Source: CBDBCU01 sp965203435
GTDB lineage: Bacteria; Chloroflexota; Dehalococcoidia; Lucifugimonadales; UBA3495
Length of the DNA: 64,000 nt
Reading direction: 5' to 3'
Assembly (NCBI GenBank): GCA_965203435.1
Contig: CBDBCU010000006.1
Span: 248,001 to 312,000, forward strand
The position numbers and the translations under genes are program-made. Of this stretch, positions 34,697-42,966 are shown piece by piece; the stretch's first letter is position 1, and the number at the start of each line of letters is the position of its first letter. A model generated the notes under the pieces. That model had not been told where the DNA came from, did no database searches, and worked only from the letters and a program-made list of their open reading frames with translations.

Positions 34697-37321
34697 CTAC
34701 TCCGCCGCCCGGGGCCAATAACTGTAGTATTCCGCCGTGAACCAGTCCGAGCTGAGTTCCCGGAATAGCAGATAGCGCAGGGCCTGCCGCCACAAATCCC
34801 GATTCGTAGCCGCCGCCCGGAAAAAGGCCAAGTCCTGGCGCAGTTCGGTCAGCGGCCCCTCGGCCGGCCGGTTTTCTCCGGGCCGCCGGTAACTTTCCGG
34901 GAACCAGAGCAGATTGCGCTTTGGCCCCTCCTGCCGGTAATGGGCGGGCATATCGCCGCCCCGATAACGGTGGGCGGCGGTCAGCAGCAAAGCGGCGGCC
35001 TGCGCGTCGGCTTGCGGCGGTTGACAGCCGCCGCTGTCGTCCGCCTTGAAACAGGCAAAACGCAGTTTATCCGCCGCTTTCCAGTGGCGGACATACCATT
35101 GAAAGGGAAACCACAGGTCATAATCCACTGCCACCGGATTGGCGGCTAACGCCGCCGGGTCGGAGCCGTTGATTACTTCCCGGGACAGCTTTTGATAAGT
35201 TTCCGTCAAGTCCGCGCCGCCCTGGGCATAAACCAGAATTTCCACCCGGGAATCATCATAGGTATAGGCGGCGCGGGCGGCGGCGATCCCAGTAAAAATC
35301 AGCAGCAGGGCCGCCAAGCTTAATCCGGCCAAAGCCGCGCCGCCACTGCCGGCCCGCCGAATCAGCCCGGCCGCCGCTACCGCCAGCAGGGCCGCGCCGA
35401 CCAGCACGGTGCCATAGGTCAGGGAAAAGGCGGCGGATTCGGCGGCGTCGGTATAGGCCAGCAATACATACAGGAAACCAATCAGGGCCAGCGGCGGCAG
35501 GAACAGCAGCAGGAACCGGCCTTGCTGCCAGATCCGCCGCCCTTCCGCCGCCTCGACCCATTCCCCCAGCAGTTTGCCGGCCAGGAAAATAAAGGGCAGG
35601 GTGATGTTCACCAGCAGCCAGGGCATTTTTTCGCTGGCGATAGTGTAGGCCAGCAGGTTGACGCCGGCCCACAGGGTCAAAGCCAGGCCGAACCCGTCCC
35701 GTCGCCGCAGGAAAACCGCCGCGCCGATAACCCCGAAAATTATCGGCAGCAGTTCATACACCGACAAGCCGACCAGATAGTAGTACCAGGGCTGATTGCC
35801 CCGGGCCACTTCCTGCTGGGCAATCCAGTAGCCCATTCCCTGCCAACTGCCGCTGAACAGGCCGGCCCAATTGTCGTAAAAAGTGGTGTAAAGAGCCGTC
35901 CAAACTATGTAAAAGAGGGCGGCGCAAACCAGCCAGACGCCGCCTTTCCAGCGGAGGCCGATTATCAGGGAAAGCAGGGCGGTCGCTGCCAGGATGCCGC
36001 CGGCCGCGACAAAGTTGACCGGAACGGCGTTGCCCTCCACGGCTACCCGCACGCCATCGGGCAGGGCCGCGCTTAACAGGGCGTCCACCTGCACGACCGG
36101 CAGCAACAGGGCTACATAAACCGCCGCCATTAGAAAGGGCGCCGCCAGCAGCAGCAATCCCTTTTTCCAGGGAATCCGCAGATAGAGCAGCGCGCCGACC
36201 GCTACGGCGGCGATAATTCCGGCCACGATCCCATCGGCTACGCCGCCCACCGGCCGGAGCAGGGCCAAGGCGCCGGCATCGGCCATCGCTACCGGGATCC
36301 CTACGCCGGCCCAGCGCCGCGGCCAGTCGGCAAAGGATTTCCAGGCATAGCCCATCCATATTCCCAGGAAAGGCAGCAAAGCCAGCCAGTGCAGCCACGG
36401 CGGCACGGCAAACAGGGGCAATGGCACAAACGGCCCCTCCCACTGCGGCGCGCCGACAATGCCATCGACCACGCCATCCCGGTTGGCTAAAGTCAGTCCC
36501 AGCCAATCCTGAAACAGGGCAAAGCCGGCCGACCATTGCGGCAGGGTCAAGGTGATCAGTAATAGTAGAAACCCGCCGGCTCCGGCCGCCCAGGACAAGC
36601 GATACTGGTCGCCATCCCGCACCCACAGCCCGAAAGTGGTCAAGGCGGTCAGCAGGGCAAGGCCGCCAAATACCAGGGTGATTATGTAAGCCGTTTCCTT
36701 GGTGGCGAACATCAGGGCCAGGGCCGCCGCCGCCAGGTACAGATAGCGATTGCGCCTTTCCTGAAAGTAACGCCACATCAGGAGGAACAGGGCGGCGGTC
36801 AGGAAAGCCATCAGGATGTCGTTGCGCCCAAAGCGGCTGAAGTAAAGCAGGGCCGGGGATACCGCCAGCATTATCCCGGTAAGCAGCGCCCCGCTTTGGC
36901 CCAGGGCCCGCCGCAGCAGCCAGGGCAGTCCCACTAGCGCCGTGCCAAAGAGGGCATAGCCCAGGCGGGCGACAAAATCGCTGTCGCCCAGCAGCAGCAA
37001 CAGGGCGGCGGTCAACTCAATCTGAAAGGGGCCGTGCATCCAGGGGGAGTGGATATACTCCTCAAAGTTGGACAGCTGCCAGGCGTAGTAGAGGTGGATG
37101 GCCTCGTCGTAGTGCATGGCGCGGCCGGTCAATTCCCACAGGCGCAAGACCAGGGCGGCCGGCAGCAGCAAGGCAAACCCCAGCGCGCACCAGCCGGGCC
37201 GCCGCCAATGCCGCCGCAAAAATCCCGGGAGCCGCCCGGCCACCGGCCCGGCCACCGCCGGGTTATCCGCCGGATTGGCCGCCGCTACCGCCTCAGAATG
37301 GGATGGAGTCAAATCACTCAA
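34697..37321 (-). CDS. TIGR03663/Agl23-like membrane glycosyltransferase-type protein
   Basis: The 874-residue protein has more than ten membrane helices and an N-terminal M-H-Y-D-E-A-I-H motif near residue 68, resembling the acidic D-E of GT-C (PMT/ArnT-like) transferases. This matches the TIGR03663 family found in Chloroflexi and Archaea, where it is linked to lipid-carried glycan transfer or flipping. The start is TTG 37321, overlapping the end of the DUF2298 gene by 8 bases, with GAGGGG upstream. The C-terminal ~200 residues are soluble. The pair probably acts in surface glycan assembly. Confidence 0.8.
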   Translation of the reverse strand: MSDLTPSHSEAVAAANPADNPAVAGPVAGRLPGFLRRHWRRPGWCALGFALLLPAALVLRLWELTGRAMHYDEAIHLYYAWQLSNFEEYIHSPWMHGPFQIELTAALLLLLGDSDFVARLGYALFGTALVGLPWLLRRALGQSGALLTGIMLAVSPALLYFSRFGRNDILMAFLTAALFLLMWRYFQERRNRYLYLAAAALALMFATKETAYIITLVFGGLALLTALTTFGLWVRDGDQYRLSWAAGAGGFLLLLITLTLPQWSAGFALFQDWLGLTLANRDGVVDGIVGAPQWEGPFVPLPLFAVPPWLHWLALLPFLGIWMGYAWKSFADWPRRWAGVGIPVAMADAGALALLRPVGGVADGIVAGIIAAVAVGALLYLRIPWKKGLLLLAAPFLMAAVYVALLLPVVQVDALLSAALPDGVRVAVEGNAVPVNFVAAGGILAATALLSLIIGLRWKGGVWLVCAALFYIVWTALYTTFYDNWAGLFSGSWQGMGYWIAQQEVARGNQPWYYYLVGLSVYELLPIIFGVIGAAVFLRRRDGFGLALTLWAGVNLLAYTIASEKMPWLLVNITLPFIFLAGKLLGEWVEAAEGRRIWQQGRFLLLFLPPLALIGFLYVLLAYTDAAESAAFSLTYGTVLVGAALLAVAAAGLIRRAGSGGAALAGLSLAALLLIFTGIAAARAAYTYDDSRVEILVYAQGGADLTETYQKLSREVINGSDPAALAANPVAVDYDLWFPFQWYVRHWKAADKLRFACFKADDSGGCQPPQADAQAAALLLTAAHRYRGGDMPAHYRQEGPKRNLLWFPESYRRPGENRPAEGPLTELRQDLAFFRAAATNRDLWRQALRYLLFRELSSDWFTAEYYSYWPRAAE

Positions 37322-39728
37322 CTTCGGCCCCTCGCTGATAAATAACTACGCCGTCCTGCTGAAAGACCGGCTGCAGTAGGCCGCCCAAATCGGGCAAGGC
37401 GCTGCTGCCGTAGCGGGCCCGCTCCCGGCCGCCGAAATAGACATAGCGGATATTATACTTCTCCAGCAATTGGCGCACGACGGCCGGATCCGGGATTTGG
37501 TAGATTTGGGCTACTTCCTCAGCCCGCCCATCAAAAAGTTCGGTACTGCCCCGCCACTGATGTTCGTGGCCCGGCCAGCCCAGGAGGGTGGGCAATCCGG
37601 TGGCCGCCGAAACCCGTCCGTAGGCGGAATAATCCTCCCCCACCGCCTCGACCATCCGTCCGTATTCGGCTTTATCCCGCAGCCATTGGATGGCGGCGTA
37701 TTCCCCCGGCTCCGTGGCCCGGATATAGGCCAAGCCGTCCAGGGTGTTGTCGCGGAAAGTGTGGCCGTCCTGAAACCAGCCGGTACGCTCTAAAGTTGCG
37801 CCGGCCGGATAGTAGAGAGACGCCGCCACCAGCAATCCCGCCAGCAGCAGCCAGGCATAGTTGCCGGCGGTAGCCAAGTCATTCCGGGCCGCCCGGCGGG
37901 AATGCCAGTAATACAGGCCGAAAGCCCCGGCCAGGCCCAGCAGCAGCCACGCCTGATAGTGGAACTTGAAAACGGTATTCATCCGATTGCCAAAGAAATC
38001 GACCAAGTAGAACAGCTCGGCGATAGCCAGCAGGTAGGCGGCCGCCGCCAGCAGCAGCAGGGGAAAGGCCAAAGTGGATTCCCGGTTGCGGGCCGTCCGT
38101 TGCAGGGCGCAGTAGCCGGCTAAGCCGGCCGCCGCCAGCAGGGGCAGGGTCAAAACCAGTCGCCGCATCCCGGTATCCAAAGCCGCGCCGGTATCCCCCT
38201 GGATCGCGCCCCATACCAGGGCCGCCCCCGTCCAGAGCAGTAGCGGCGTCAGGATTATTGCCAGCAGCAGGACGATAACCGGATTTTCCGCCGGGTCGGG
38301 TTTGCCCAGGCCCGACAGTTGCCGCAGCAGAAAGGAAAGCCCGAGGAATAAGGGCAATCCGATAACGATCAGGAAATGCAGCGGCCGGGATGCCGGCCCC
38401 AGAACCGGCAGGATGCCGGAGGCTTGGCTGTCCAGGGTCAGGTAAAAGGGCAGATAGAGGATTATTGCGGCCAGCAGCAGCGGCGTCATCAGCAGGGCGG
38501 CGTTGCGGGCCGCCGGGCCCAGGGCGGATTGGCCCCGGCTGAAACGCAGGCTGGCCCGCCGGGAGGGTTCGCTCACCCCGGCGCCGTACATTTTCACCAG
38601 CAGCAACCCGCCGGATAGCAGGGCGTATATCGGGAAGTCCCAGATGTTGATGAAAGCCAGGGAACCTAGCAGCAGGGCCATAATCCCGGCTCGCCAAGGC
38701 TGTTCCCGCAACCAATTAAAAGTCAACCGGCCGGGCGTAACCAGCAGGTTCAACCCGAAACTCAAAGTCAGCAGCAGGAAAGGCAGGCTCAATACATGGG
38801 GATGCAGGTCGCCCAAAAGGAAACTGAAAAAGGGAAACTCGGTGATGGTATAGTCCAGGCTTTGCCCCTCCACCACGGTGTCAATAACCCTAGTGGCTCG
38901 CCACCACCACCAGTTGTCTTGCGGAAAAACGCCGCCGGCCGCATTGCCCTCCAATCCCTTGATGCCCACATTCTGCCAGAACTCCGGGCCGGCCCAGCCG
39001 CGCAACTGCGCCCATTCCAACACCCCCTCCAGATTGCCGATTAGGACAATCAGCAGCGGCGCGGTCAACCCGAAACCGATAGCCGACCGACTGCCGCCTC
39101 CGGATAGGCGGATCAGGTTGTAAGTCAAACCAAAGGCCGCCATCGCGGTCAAAGCGGGCAGGGTAGCCCAGGCCAGGTTGTAGCCTACATTAGAGGAAAG
39201 GCCGACGCCTTGCAGCAGCTGCATCGGCATTGCCAGCATAAAGTGGCCGAAGTAGTAGTAGCTGATGGAATGGCCGGCCAACCAGGGATCCTGCGGCGGA
39301 AAAGAGGGGCTTTGCAGGATGGCGTTGAGAAAGGCGAAATCCATCGGCTTTTCGGTGTGGTTGATGGCCGGAAATTCGGAAATCAGCAGACACCAGAACA
39401 GAAAGAGCAGCAGGAACAGCCCTTCGGATACCGCCAGAATCCGCCATTGGGATTGGACGAACCGCATTATTTCGGCGCGATTTCGGTAAAAGAGCCAACC
39501 GCTGCCGGCCGCCGCCAGCAGGATTATAAACAGCACGGTGGCCGGCGCATTGGGGATAAGGCGGGACAAACCCAGCAGCCACAGGGCATAGCCGGCCAGC
39601 AGCAGAGCCAGCGGCTTGGTCACGGCATAGCCCCGGTCGGGCAGCCGCCCCAGCAACAGAAAAGCCGGGGGCAAGGCCAGCAGGCCCAAAGCCTCCAGCA
39701 GCAGCAACCACAGAACCAGGTCAATCAC
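37314..39728 (-). CDS. DUF2298 (Chlor_Arch_YYY) membrane protein
   Basis: The 804-residue protein has many membrane helices and the family hallmark S-Y-Y-Y-F-G-H near residue 154, followed by T-E-F-P-F-F-S-F-L-L-G-D-L-H-P-H. The family is restricted largely to Chloroflexi and Archaea. Its function is not established, but it resembles GT-C enzymes and accompanies glycan-transfer genes. It starts at GTG 39728. Translation is probably coupled to the downstream TIGR03663 gene through an 8-base overlap. Confidence 0.85.
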   Translation of the reverse strand: MIDLVLWLLLLEALGLLALPPAFLLLGRLPDRGYAVTKPLALLLAGYALWLLGLSRLIPNAPATVLFIILLAAAGSGWLFYRNRAEIMRFVQSQWRILAVSEGLFLLLFLFWCLLISEFPAINHTEKPMDFAFLNAILQSPSFPPQDPWLAGHSISYYYFGHFMLAMPMQLLQGVGLSSNVGYNLAWATLPALTAMAAFGLTYNLIRLSGGGSRSAIGFGLTAPLLIVLIGNLEGVLEWAQLRGWAGPEFWQNVGIKGLEGNAAGGVFPQDNWWWWRATRVIDTVVEGQSLDYTITEFPFFSFLLGDLHPHVLSLPFLLLTLSFGLNLLVTPGRLTFNWLREQPWRAGIMALLLGSLAFINIWDFPIYALLSGGLLLVKMYGAGVSEPSRRASLRFSRGQSALGPAARNAALLMTPLLLAAIILYLPFYLTLDSQASGILPVLGPASRPLHFLIVIGLPLFLGLSFLLRQLSGLGKPDPAENPVIVLLLAIILTPLLLWTGAALVWGAIQGDTGAALDTGMRRLVLTLPLLAAAGLAGYCALQRTARNRESTLAFPLLLLAAAAYLLAIAELFYLVDFFGNRMNTVFKFHYQAWLLLGLAGAFGLYYWHSRRAARNDLATAGNYAWLLLAGLLVAASLYYPAGATLERTGWFQDGHTFRDNTLDGLAYIRATEPGEYAAIQWLRDKAEYGRMVEAVGEDYSAYGRVSAATGLPTLLGWPGHEHQWRGSTELFDGRAEEVAQIYQIPDPAVVRQLLEKYNIRYVYFGGRERARYGSSALPDLGGLLQPVFQQDGVVIYQRGAEVE

Positions 39729-39762
39729 AGCCTATCTCGCGGGGAACGCCGGCCACGGCCTA

Positions 39763-40719
39763 TCAGGAAACCGGGGCCAACAGGGCCTCGACAAACTGCC
39801 CGGCGTCAAAGGGCGCCAAGTCCTCCAGGGATTCCCCGGTGCCAATAAACAGGATGGGCATTTGCAGTTCCTGCTTAATCGCCAGGACAATGCCGCCGCG
39901 GGCCGTGCCATCCAATTTCGCCAGAAAGACGCCGGTACAGCCCACGGCCTCCCGGAAAGCCTGGGCTTGGGCCAATCCATTCAAGCCGGTCGTGGCGTCC
40001 AGGGTCAAGAGGACTTGATGGGGGGCGGCGGAATCCTGCCGGTTAAGCACCCGGCGCACCTTTTGCAGTTCGGCCATCAGGTTGGCGCGGGTATGCAGCC
40101 GGCCCGCCGTATCCACAATCAGCACATCCGCGCCCCGGGCCTTGCCGGCCTGGTAAGCGTCATAAGCCACCGCCCCCGGATCGGCTCCGGGCTGGTGGCT
40201 GATTACCTCGACGCCGGCCCGGCCGCCGAGGATTTCCAACTGCTCCTCGGCCGCCGCCCGAAAGGTGTCGGCCGCGCCCAGGAGGACCTTTTTGCCCTCC
40301 TGCTGAAAGTGATAGGCCAGTTTGGCGATACTGGTGGTTTTGCCCACGCCGTTGACGCCCACCATCAGGATGACATAGGGCGGCGCCGGAATGGGGGTAT
40401 CAAGCCAGGCCGCCGGATCCGCGCCGGCTTCCAAGTCTTTAATCAGGGCCGCTTTCAGGCGGGCAAAGACGGCGTCAGCGTCATCCAGCCGCTCGGCCTG
40501 GGCCTGGGTTTTCAGGTCGGCGATAAGCCGCAGGGAAGTATCCACCCCCACATCGGCGGAAATCAGGATTTCCTCCAATTCCGTCCAAACCGCTTCATCC
40601 AGTTTAGCGGAACGGAGAAGGGATTGGATGCGGCCGAACCATTGCTGGCGGCTGCGCTGCGTGGCTTGGGCCGTGCGTTCCCGGTTGGCTTCCCGGTGGC
40701 GTTGAAAGAAGGAGAGCAT
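39763..40719 (-). CDS. ftsY: Signal recognition particle receptor FtsY
   Basis: FtsY docks SRP-ribosome complexes at the membrane by forming a GTPase heterodimer with Ffh. The 318-residue NG-domain protein has G1 G121-V-N-G-V-G-K-T-T129, D-T-F-R-A-A-A, D-T-A-G-R and K-L-D-G-T-A-R-G-G. The start ATG 40719 (AGGA 4 bases upstream) matches the short Chloroflexi-type N-terminus M-L-S-F-F. It lies out of frame within the last 157 bases of the rnc open frame. Confidence 0.95.
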   Translation of the reverse strand: MLSFFQRHREANRERTAQATQRSRQQWFGRIQSLLRSAKLDEAVWTELEEILISADVGVDTSLRLIADLKTQAQAERLDDADAVFARLKAALIKDLEAGADPAAWLDTPIPAPPYVILMVGVNGVGKTTSIAKLAYHFQQEGKKVLLGAADTFRAAAEEQLEILGGRAGVEVISHQPGADPGAVAYDAYQAGKARGADVLIVDTAGRLHTRANLMAELQKVRRVLNRQDSAAPHQVLLTLDATTGLNGLAQAQAFREAVGCTGVFLAKLDGTARGGIVLAIKQELQMPILFIGTGESLEDLAPFDAGQFVEALLAPVS

Positions 40720-41507
40720 AATCCTGCGTCTTGCGATGGCTGATTTTTCCAGGAATAGGCCCGGCCGGCCGGGGCTTCGCGCGGCCGTCCCGCCGGATCC
40801 GGACCGTAGCGGGCCAAGGCTTCCCGAGCGGCGGCCCGTTCCGCATCGGCTTTGCGGGCGCCGGCTCCTTGCCCGATAGTTTCCCCATCCACGGTAACGG
40901 CCACTGTAAAGACCGGCTGATGGCCGGGGCCGTCCACGGCGACGACCTGATAGCGGGGGGTAGCCCAACCCCAGGATTGCAAAGTTTCCTGGAGCAGGGA
41001 TTTTGGATTTTCCGGGGTATGGCCCTCCTGACAATAGGCGGCCAGTTCCGGGGCCAGGGCTTGCAGAATAAACTGGCGGGCGGCGTCATAGCCCTGATCC
41101 AGATAGACCGCCGCCACCATAGCCTCGAAGATTTCCTCGAGGATGGAATCCCGCTGGGGGCCGCCGTTGCTGCGTTCCCCCTTGCCCAGAGAAATGTAGT
41201 CCCCCAGACCCAGGCGGCGGGCGGCCCGGGCCAGGCTTTCCCGGCAAACCAGGGCGGCCCGGCCCTTGGTCAACTTGCCCTCATCGCCGCGGGGCAGACT
41301 GCGGTAAAGCTCGTTGGAAATCACCAGTTCCAGCACGGCATCGCCCAGGAACTCCATCCGTTCATAGGAATCGAGGGCCGAGCCGCCCTGTTCGTTGAGA
41401 AAAGAGCGGTGGACCAGGGCCTGCCGCAGCAGACCCCGGTCGTGGAAACTCAACCCCAGGCGGGATTCCAGCGTCTGAACGCCCTGCCGGTCGCGGGACA
41501 AAGCCAA
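40563..41507 (-). CDS. rnc: Ribonuclease III
   Basis: RNase III cleaves double-stranded RNA in rRNA and mRNA processing. The catalytic signature E-R-M-E52-F-L-G-D56-A-V-L-E-L and the second acidic pair in E-E-I-F-E-A-M-V-A-A are present, followed by a dsRNA-binding domain ending near residue 232. The open frame then continues about 80 residues beyond the family's normal end, into the ftsY region in another frame. That tail has no domain character, so either the overlap is real or an indel near 40800 has removed a stop. Confidence 0.92.
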   Translation of the reverse strand: MALSRDRQGVQTLESRLGLSFHDRGLLRQALVHRSFLNEQGGSALDSYERMEFLGDAVLELVISNELYRSLPRGDEGKLTKGRAALVCRESLARAARRLGLGDYISLGKGERSNGGPQRDSILEEIFEAMVAAVYLDQGYDAARQFILQALAPELAAYCQEGHTPENPKSLLQETLQSWGWATPRYQVVAVDGPGHQPVFTVAVTVDGETIGQGAGARKADAERAAAREALARYGPDPAGRPREAPAGRAYSWKNQPSQDAGLCSPSFNATGKPTGNARPKPRSAAASNGSAASNPFSVPLNWMKRFGRNWRKS

Positions 41508-41522
41508 GCCTGCCCTCCGTCC

Positions 41523-42164
41523 CTAGATAACGCCGTACGGCCAGGGCGGCGAGGGGCGCTTGACCTCGCCCACATGGGGGGCGTCGGTGATAACCCGGGT
41601 CAAGGATTCGTAAATCTCGCCGGCCTGTTCCGCCGGGGGAATGTGCATCTTGACAAAGGCCGTGCTGCCGTTGGGGAAAACATAGGTCGGCACGCCGAAA
41701 GCGCCGTATTCCTCCACGGCGGTGGTATGGCTTTCCCCGATTTCCCGCAGCAGGTCGGGGTCGGCCAAATCCTCCCGGAACCGGGCCGCGTCGATGCCGG
41801 AGTTGGCGACCGCCTCCTCCATCACCGCCGGGTCGGTCAGGCTGCGCCGTTCCTCGTGGCGCAACTTGAGCAGGGCGATAAAGAAAGCCTCGAAGGCTTC
41901 CCTGCCCTGCCGCTTGGCGGCCAAGCCGGCCCGGTGGGACAGCAGGGTATTATCGCTGCCGTCGCGGGCTTCCGGCAGTTCCCAGAACTTAACCGTCTCG
42001 CCCTTGTTGTCGCTGTTCACCTGTTCCAGGGAAAAGGGCTGCCAGTCCACGTTGATGTCCTGGCCGGTGGTCTCCCGCACCTTCGCCAGCCACATGGCGG
42101 CGTTATACACGAAGGGTCAACGGAAGTCGTAGTAGGTGCGGAAATCGGTTTCGCCGGTAGTCAT
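41523..42164 (-). CDS. DsbA-family oxidoreductase, probable selenoprotein
   Basis: The frame starts at ATG 42164 with a perfect AGGAGGTGA site and reads 15 codons (ending Y-Y-D-F-R) to an in-frame TGA at 42119-42117, then continues P-F-V-Y-N-A-A-M-W for another 197 residues. In DsbA/FrnE-like proteins this position is the catalytic cysteine of D-F-x-C-P. TGA therefore probably encodes selenocysteine (residue 16). Just downstream, CCTTCG (42115-42110) and CGAAGG (42085-42080) can pair around a GCC-ATGT-GGC hairpin, a plausible SECIS. The later G-V-P-T-Y-V-F cis-proline motif is intact. Without recoding only a 15-residue peptide would be made. Confidence 0.8.
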
Positions 42165-42192
42165 CGCGTCACCTCCTGTTCGGTTGTCGAGC

Positions 42193-42221
42193 ATTGTAAC
42201 ACATCCGCAAACATTAGCCAA
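42193..42221 (-). promoter_or_regulatory. Promoter of the DsbA-like gene
   Basis: On the minus strand TTGGCT (42221-42216) and TACAAT (42198-42193) are 17 bases apart, with an extended -10 TG (TGTTACAAT). Confidence 0.55.
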
Positions 42222-42293
42222 CCACCCCTGGGTCAACTTTGTCAAGGAATGGGGCAAGGGCCTATAAAGCCGTCTTTTCCCGGCCGCCGCTTT

Positions 42294-42392
42294 CCGTCTT
42301 TCCCGCGTAAGCGGGAATTCCTCGGTGGCTTGCCGGTGATGCGGCATTATAAGGCAGTACCGTCGGGATTCCCGCTTACGCGGGAAGGACGG
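42294..42392. repeat. Family A inverted-repeat element
   Basis: CCGTCTTTCCCGCGTAAGCG and CGCTTACGCGGGAAGGACGG form the ends; the core again contains GATGCGGCATTATAAGGCAG and TACCGT. Note the matched T/A changes in both arms (CTTTCCC and GGGAAGG), which suggest the arms co-vary. It occupies part of the 330-base gap before the next minus-strand gene. Confidence 0.8.
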
Positions 42393-42414
42393 CAATAGGG
42401 CCGGGGTAGCCCAC

Positions 42415-42455
42415 AAAAAAGCCGCCATCCCCCGGCAAAACCGGGGAATGGCGGC
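42415..42455 (-). terminator. Intrinsic terminator
   Basis: On the minus strand GCCGCCAT-t-CCCCGG and CCGGGG-g-ATGGCGGC pair with one mismatch around a TTTTG loop and are followed by TTTTTT. It ends the transcript of the gene at 42495. Confidence 0.85.
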
Positions 42456-42494
42456 AAAAGGGGTTCCTAATCGGCAACCGCCGGTTGCGACCCC

Positions 42495-42929
42495 CTACTT
42501 CCGGGTGCGCCGGATGGTTTTCTTGTAGGTGGCCTCCCAGTTCCGGCTTTGCCGGGCGCGGGAATTATGGGGGTAGCCGGGGGGAGTGGGGTCATAGTAA
42601 AACCAGCCCAAATACCTCCCGGTATAGTTCGCATGATTGGTCATGGAGTGGCCTTGATCCTGGTTGTGGCCGCGTTTGAGAACCACGTTGGAGACCGACT
42701 GGCCGCCGTGCTGGGCCCGGCACACGGCGCGGGCTTGGATTTCCGCCAGCTCCAGCCATTCCTCGGTGCTGGGACGCGCGGCTCCTATGACGGCGCCACC
42801 GCTATTCGTCACAACCTGCGTTTCCCAGTCGACCCGCCACCCAATGACGGTTTCTCTATGCCATTGCCCGGTTAGCCGCAATAAACCCGGTTTCCCTATT
42901 CCCGCCCATCGGTGTATAATCGGCGTCAT
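42495..42929 (-). CDS. Truncated paralogue of the 47989 secreted protein
   Basis: The C-terminal part ends W-E-A-T-Y-K-K-T-I-R-R-T-R-K, resembling W-T-A-T-C-Q-K-T-V-R-R-A-R-R at the end of the 47989 protein. An internal V-V-T-N-S-G-G-A-V also matches V-V-N-S-P-L-G-G-T-V. The N-terminal half and signal peptide of the paralogue are absent here. The start ATG 42929 is a guess, since the longer frame runs into the divergent MFS gene and no ribosome site is clear. It may be a remnant or an independently expressed short form. Function unknown. Confidence 0.45.
   Translation of the reverse strand: MTPIIHRWAGIGKPGLLRLTGQWHRETVIGWRVDWETQVVTNSGGAVIGAARPSTEEWLELAEIQARAVCRAQHGGQSVSNVVLKRGHNQDQGHSMTNHANYTGRYLGWFYYDPTPPGYPHNSRARQSRNWEATYKKTIRRTRK
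42915..42920 (+). promoter_or_regulatory. -10 box of the MFS transporter gene
   Basis: A perfect TATAAT preceded by TG lies 47 bases before the chosen start; only a weak -35 (TTTCCC near 42891) is seen. Confidence 0.45.
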
Positions 42930-42966
42930 TCCCGCCGAGGCTAATCGGAAAAGGCAGGTGAACGAC

